A stretch of 64,000 nt of DNA, taken from positions 51,591-115,590 of the forward strand of contig UEHQ01000037.1 of the NCBI GenBank assembly GCA_900489925.1, given 5' to 3'. Source of the stretch: Hyphomicrobiales bacterium (GTDB lineage Bacteria > Pseudomonadota > Alphaproteobacteria > Rhizobiales > Rhizobiaceae). The translations under genes and the position numbers were made by a program. The notes beneath the pieces are model-generated. The model had not been told where the DNA came from. It did not search any database and saw nothing but the letters and a program-made list of their open reading frames with translations. Positions 60,827-64,000 of this stretch are shown in pieces. Within the stretch, counting starts at the first letter, position 1. Each line of letters starts with the position of its first letter.

Positions 60827-61598
60827 CGGCACCGTAAAGGTCGACATTGAAGGTCACATTGCAACGATGACGGTCGCTCGACCGGAGAAGCTGAACGCAC
60901 TCGACCTGGACATGCTGCGCGCATTGTCTGACGCAGCAGACGAGGTGGAAGCCAATGCCCAGATCCGGGTAGCCATCCTGACGGGCGAAGGGAAAGGGTT
61001 CTCGGCCGGCGGCGATATCAAGGCGTGGGGCGGCATGCGTCCGGAAGAATTCGGCCATGCGTGGGTGCGCCACGGCCATCGCATCTTCGAGCGCCTCGCC
61101 ACGCTTCGGGTTCCACTCGTTGCGGCTCTCAACGGCCATGCGCTTGGCGGCGGCCTTGAACTTGCCGGCGTCGCGGACATTCGCATCGCCGAACAACAGA
61201 TCAAGATCGGGCTTCCCGAAACCGGGCTCGGCATGGTGCCGGGCTGGTCCGGCACCCAGCGGCTGGTCAGGCGCTTTGGCGCGCAGGTTGTGCGTCGCAT
61301 GGCCCTCGGCGGCGAGATCTTCAGCGCGGATGAAGCGCAGGCGCTCGGCATTGTCGATGCGGTCACCACGACCGGCAACGCCCTTGCTGCTGCAAACGAC
61401 TATGCCGAACGGATCGCGGCGCGTGGTCCAGCGGCGCTTGAAGTCGTCAAGCTCATGATTGCCTGCGCCAATGGCGAGGACAACGGCACGGCCGTCGAGG
61501 CTCTGGGATCGATCCTCGTCGCGAAGACCGGCGACCTCAGGGAGGGCGTTGTTTCCTTCACGGAGAAGCGTGCCGCACAGTTCAAAGGAGAATGGTAA
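60819..61598 (+). CDS. Enoyl-CoA hydratase/isomerase family protein
   Basis: A 259-residue crotonase-fold enzyme. Active-site segments: GKGFSAGGDIKAWGG near residue 60 and LNGHALGGGLELAGVADIRI near residue 100 (oxyanion hole, CoA site), then GLPETGLGMVPGWSGTQRLV. The ATG at 60819 overlaps the transferase stop by 8 bases (ATGGCTAG), with translational coupling. Hydratase, dehydratase, isomerase or hydrolase cannot be separated by sequence alone. Confidence 0.93.
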   Translation: MASGTVKVDIEGHIATMTVARPEKLNALDLDMLRALSDAADEVEANAQIRVAILTGEGKGFSAGGDIKAWGGMRPEEFGHAWVRHGHRIFERLATLRVPLVAALNGHALGGGLELAGVADIRIAEQQIKIGLPETGLGMVPGWSGTQRLVRRFGAQVVRRMALGGEIFSADEAQALGIVDAVTTTGNALAAANDYAERIAARGPAALEVVKLMIACANGEDNGTAVEALGSILVAKTGDLREGVVSFTEKRAAQFKGEW

Positions 61599-63106
61599 TG
61601 ACGGTTCTGGTTACGCCGAAGGCCCTTGCCGACCACAAGGCGCGCGATTTCAAGATGTTCATCGATGGCAAATGGGAAGCCGGCGGGTCCCAGCCCATCG
61701 AACGCGTCGCACCGAGCCACGGCGTCGTCGTCAGTCGCTACCCGATGGGAACGAAGGCTGACGCCGAACGCGCGATCGCCGTTGCCCGAAAGGCCTTCGA
61801 CCATGGCCCATGGCCTCGGATGACGGCCTCCGAACGCGCGAACGTTCTGCTCAAGGCCGCCGATCTTATCGCCGCTCGCTCGGAAGAACTCGCCTATCTC
61901 GATGCGATCGAGGCCGGTAAGCCGATTTCCCAGGTGCGCGGTGAAATCGCCGGATCCGTCGACATCTGGCGCTATGCGGCAGCCCTTGCGCGCGATCTGC
62001 ACGGCGAGAGCTACAACACGCTCGGGGATGGAACTCTCGGTGTTGTCCTTCGCGAGGCGATCGGCGTCGTGTCGATCATAACCCCTTGGAACTTTCCCTT
62101 CCTGATTGTCGGACAGAAGCTGCCGTTTGCCCTCGCGGCCGGGTGCACCACAGTCGTCAAGCCGTCCGAGCTCACCTCGGGATCGACGCTTCTTCTGGGC
62201 GAAATCCTGCAGGAGGCCGGGCTCCCCGACGGCGCACTCAACATCGTCACCGGGACAGGGCCGGAAGTCGGTGCGATCATGACGACCCATCCTGACGTCG
62301 ACATGGTCTCGTTCACGGGGTCCACGGGCGTCGGCAAGCTGACCATGACCAATGCCGCCCAGACGCTGAAAAAGGTGTCGCTTGAACTCGGCGGCAAGAA
62401 CCCGCAGATCGTGTTTCCCGATGCGGATCTCGATGCCTTCATCGACGCTGCGGTATTCGGCGCCTACTTCAATGCTGGCGAATGCTGCAACGCCGGCTCC
62501 CGCCTGATCCTTCACAAGAGCATCGCCTCCGACGTCGTCAAGCGCGTTGCCGAACTCGCCAGGGAGGTGAAGGTCGGCGATCCCCTGGACCCGACTACCC
62601 AGGTCGGCGCGATCATAACGCCGCAGCATCTGGAAAAGATCAGCGCCTACGTCTCCGCAGCGAAAGGCAATGGGGCGAAGGTCGCCCATGGAGGGGAAGC
62701 ACTCGATTTCGGGATGGGCCAGTTCATGGCCCCGACCATCCTCGAAGCGGTGACGCCGACCATGGCGGTCGCGCGCGAAGAGGTCTTCGGACCGGTCCTT
62801 TCGGTGCTGACGTTCGAAACCGCCGCAGAAGCGATCGAAATCGCCAACGCCGTCGACTACGGCCTTTCGGCCGGCGTCTGGAGCCGTGACTTCGATACCT
62901 GCCTGACGATCGGCCGCAAGGTGCGCGCCGGAACCGTATGGATGAACACCTTCATGGACGGCGCCTCCGAGCTGCCGTTCGGCGGATACAAACAGTCGGG
63001 CCTCGGCCGCGAACTGGGGCGCCACGCCGTGGAGGACTACACCGAGACGAAGACGCTCAACATGCATATCGGCGCTCGCACGAACTGGTGGATGCCGAAA
63101 AGCTAA
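61598..63106 (+). CDS. NAD(P)-dependent aldehyde dehydrogenase
   Basis: A 502-residue ALDH. The catalytic Cys is in FNAGECCNAGSR, the general-base Glu in SLELGGKNPQI, and the cofactor GxxxxG motif in SFTGSTGVGKLTMTN. The ATG at 61598 shares one base with the previous stop and has AAAGGAG about 8 bases upstream; an ATG 6 bases earlier is less well placed. Closest to the betaine-aldehyde/semialdehyde-type group. Last enzyme gene before the ABC transporter genes. Confidence 0.95.
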   Translation: MTVLVTPKALADHKARDFKMFIDGKWEAGGSQPIERVAPSHGVVVSRYPMGTKADAERAIAVARKAFDHGPWPRMTASERANVLLKAADLIAARSEELAYLDAIEAGKPISQVRGEIAGSVDIWRYAAALARDLHGESYNTLGDGTLGVVLREAIGVVSIITPWNFPFLIVGQKLPFALAAGCTTVVKPSELTSGSTLLLGEILQEAGLPDGALNIVTGTGPEVGAIMTTHPDVDMVSFTGSTGVGKLTMTNAAQTLKKVSLELGGKNPQIVFPDADLDAFIDAAVFGAYFNAGECCNAGSRLILHKSIASDVVKRVAELAREVKVGDPLDPTTQVGAIITPQHLEKISAYVSAAKGNGAKVAHGGEALDFGMGQFMAPTILEAVTPTMAVAREEVFGPVLSVLTFETAAEAIEIANAVDYGLSAGVWSRDFDTCLTIGRKVRAGTVWMNTFMDGASELPFGGYKQSGLGRELGRHAVEDYTETKTLNMHIGARTNWWMPKS

Positions 63107-63201
63107 TACCGGCCTGGCCGGCCACAAGACTACGCCTGAGGAGGGCGGGTAATCGGTGCGGGAATGGTCTCGCACCTTCAAACTTGCACTGGGAGGTTTT
63201 A

Positions 63202-64000
63202 ATGGGCAAGTTTCTGACATCTACCGCTGTGATCGCACTGGCAATTGCCGGCGCGACGACAGTGGTACGCGCTGATGACGTTAAGGAAGTGCAGATGCTG
63301 CACTGGTGGACGTCGGGTGGCGAAGCTGCGGCACTCAACGTGCTGAAGGGTGATCTGGCCAAAGAAGGCTACGCCTGGAAGGACGTGCCGGTCGCTGGTG
63401 GTGGCGGCGATGCGGCAATGACCGCGCTGAAGGCAATGGTTGCTGCAGGCAATTATCCGACGGCTTCGCAGATGCTTGGCTATACCGTGCTTGACTATGC
63501 TCAGGCCGGCGTGATGGGCGACCTCACCGAGACCGCCAAGAAGGAAGGCTGGGACAAGTCCGTTCCGGCGGCCCTGCAGAAGTTCTCCGTCTATGATGGC
63601 AAGTGGGTCGCTGCCCCCGTCAACGTCCATTCCGTCAACTGGCTGTGGATCAACAAGGCGGTGATGGACAAGATCGGCGGCACCGAGCCGAAGACTTTCG
63701 ACGACCTGATCGCGTTGCTCGACAAGGCCAAGGCGGCTGGTGTCATTCCGCTCGCACTCGGTGGCCAGAGCTGGCAGGAAGCGACGATGTTCGATTCCAT
63801 CGTGGAATCGACGGGCGGCCCTGAATTCTACAAGAAAGCCTTCAACGACCTCGACGAAGAAGCGCTGAAGTCGGACACGATGAAAAAGTCGTTCGACAAT
63901 CTCCAGAAGATTGTCACCTATGTCGATCCGAACTTCTCCGGTCGCGATTGGAACCTTGCGACCGCCATGGTCATCAAGGGCGACGCGCTGGTGCAGGTCA
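63202..64000 (+). CDS. Carbohydrate ABC transporter substrate-binding protein, partial
   Basis: Starts ATG 63202 with GGGAGG 5 bases upstream and is open to the window end (266 codons, so missing the C-terminal part). Signal peptide MGKFLTSTAVIALAIAGATT, cleaved near VVRA-DD. The start of the mature protein, EVQMLHWWTSGGEAAALNVL, matches family-1 sugar binding proteins of the GtsA/ThuE type. Later WVAAPVNVHSVNWLWINKAV and NPTFDDL-like loops follow the family. It probably opens a sugar import operon joined to the LacI operon 95 bases upstream. Confidence 0.93.
   Translation, partial: MGKFLTSTAVIALAIAGATTVVRADDVKEVQMLHWWTSGGEAAALNVLKGDLAKEGYAWKDVPVAGGGGDAAMTALKAMVAAGNYPTASQMLGYTVLDYAQAGVMGDLTETAKKEGWDKSVPAALQKFSVYDGKWVAAPVNVHSVNWLWINKAVMDKIGGTEPKTFDDLIALLDKAKAAGVIPLALGGQSWQEATMFDSIVESTGGPEFYKKAFNDLDEEALKSDTMKKSFDNLQKIVTYVDPNFSGRDWNLATAMVIKGDALVQV

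Overview
The window looks like chromosomal or chromid DNA of an alphaproteobacterium of the order Hyphomicrobiales (Rhizobiales), most likely Rhizobiaceae (Rhizobium/Neorhizobium/Agrobacterium type). The reasons are high GC, the gene families present (DUF2934, PsiF repeat, DUF1003, a complete hut locus with hutF and hutC, many ABC importers and Gfo/Idh/MocA dehydrogenases), and a promoter that fits the rhizobial general-stress sigma pattern. No rRNA, tRNA, CRISPR array, replication origin, transposase or phage gene was seen. The taxonomic call is inference from gene content.

Layout. 0-7.7 kb: mixed housekeeping and stress genes on the minus strand (SDR dehydrogenase, Kup K+ transporter, FMN-binding oxidase, sugar isomerase-like protein, exodeoxyribonuclease III) and small hypothetical genes. 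7.9-13.3 kb: a CNNM/CBS membrane protein, a pair of Gfo/Idh/MocA dehydrogenases without a transporter, and small genes. 13.4-21.9 kb: a sulfur-type block with a flavoprotein, a MetQNI-like importer, an LLM flavin monooxygenase and a TauABC/SsuABC-like importer, probably for uptake and cleavage of organosulfur compounds. 22-31 kb: histidine utilisation, with hutIHGU on the minus strand, divergent hutF-hutC, and hutD separated from hutU by a Phd/VapC-type toxin-antitoxin module on the opposite strand. 31-36 kb: DHFR-like, NUDIX, VOC, peroxiredoxin-like and PsiF genes and a chemotaxis receptor with a small secreted partner.

36.5-45 kb is accessory and decaying. A secreted protein of unknown function, DUF2254, a K+ channel and a DUF1254 protein look intact. 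A beta-carbonic anhydrase, an AI-2E family transporter and a small conserved gene are each broken by frameshifts, and two of the three also carry an in-frame TAG. 45-49.4 kb: an Lrp-type regulator divergent from an operon of diaminopropionate ammonia-lyase and two M20 amidohydrolases. 49.5-52.2 kb: an alpha/beta hydrolase, a small membrane protein, a GFA protein and DUF1003. 52.3-55.5 kb: a racemase plus MFS transporter opposite an RpiR regulator, with matching palindromes at both promoters. 55.9-64 kb: an aldo/keto reductase, then a LacI-type regulator heading a catabolic operon (Gfo/Idh/MocA dehydrogenase broken by a frameshift, CoA-transferase, enoyl-CoA hydratase, aldehyde dehydrogenase) that runs into a sugar ABC-transporter binding protein cut by the window end.

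The strongest leads are the cluster of broken genes at 38-43 kb, the toxin-antitoxin module inside the hut locus, the LacI operon that joins sugar-type and acyl-CoA-type enzymes, and the diaminopropionate operon. Several regulator/operator pairs can be read directly from palindromes.
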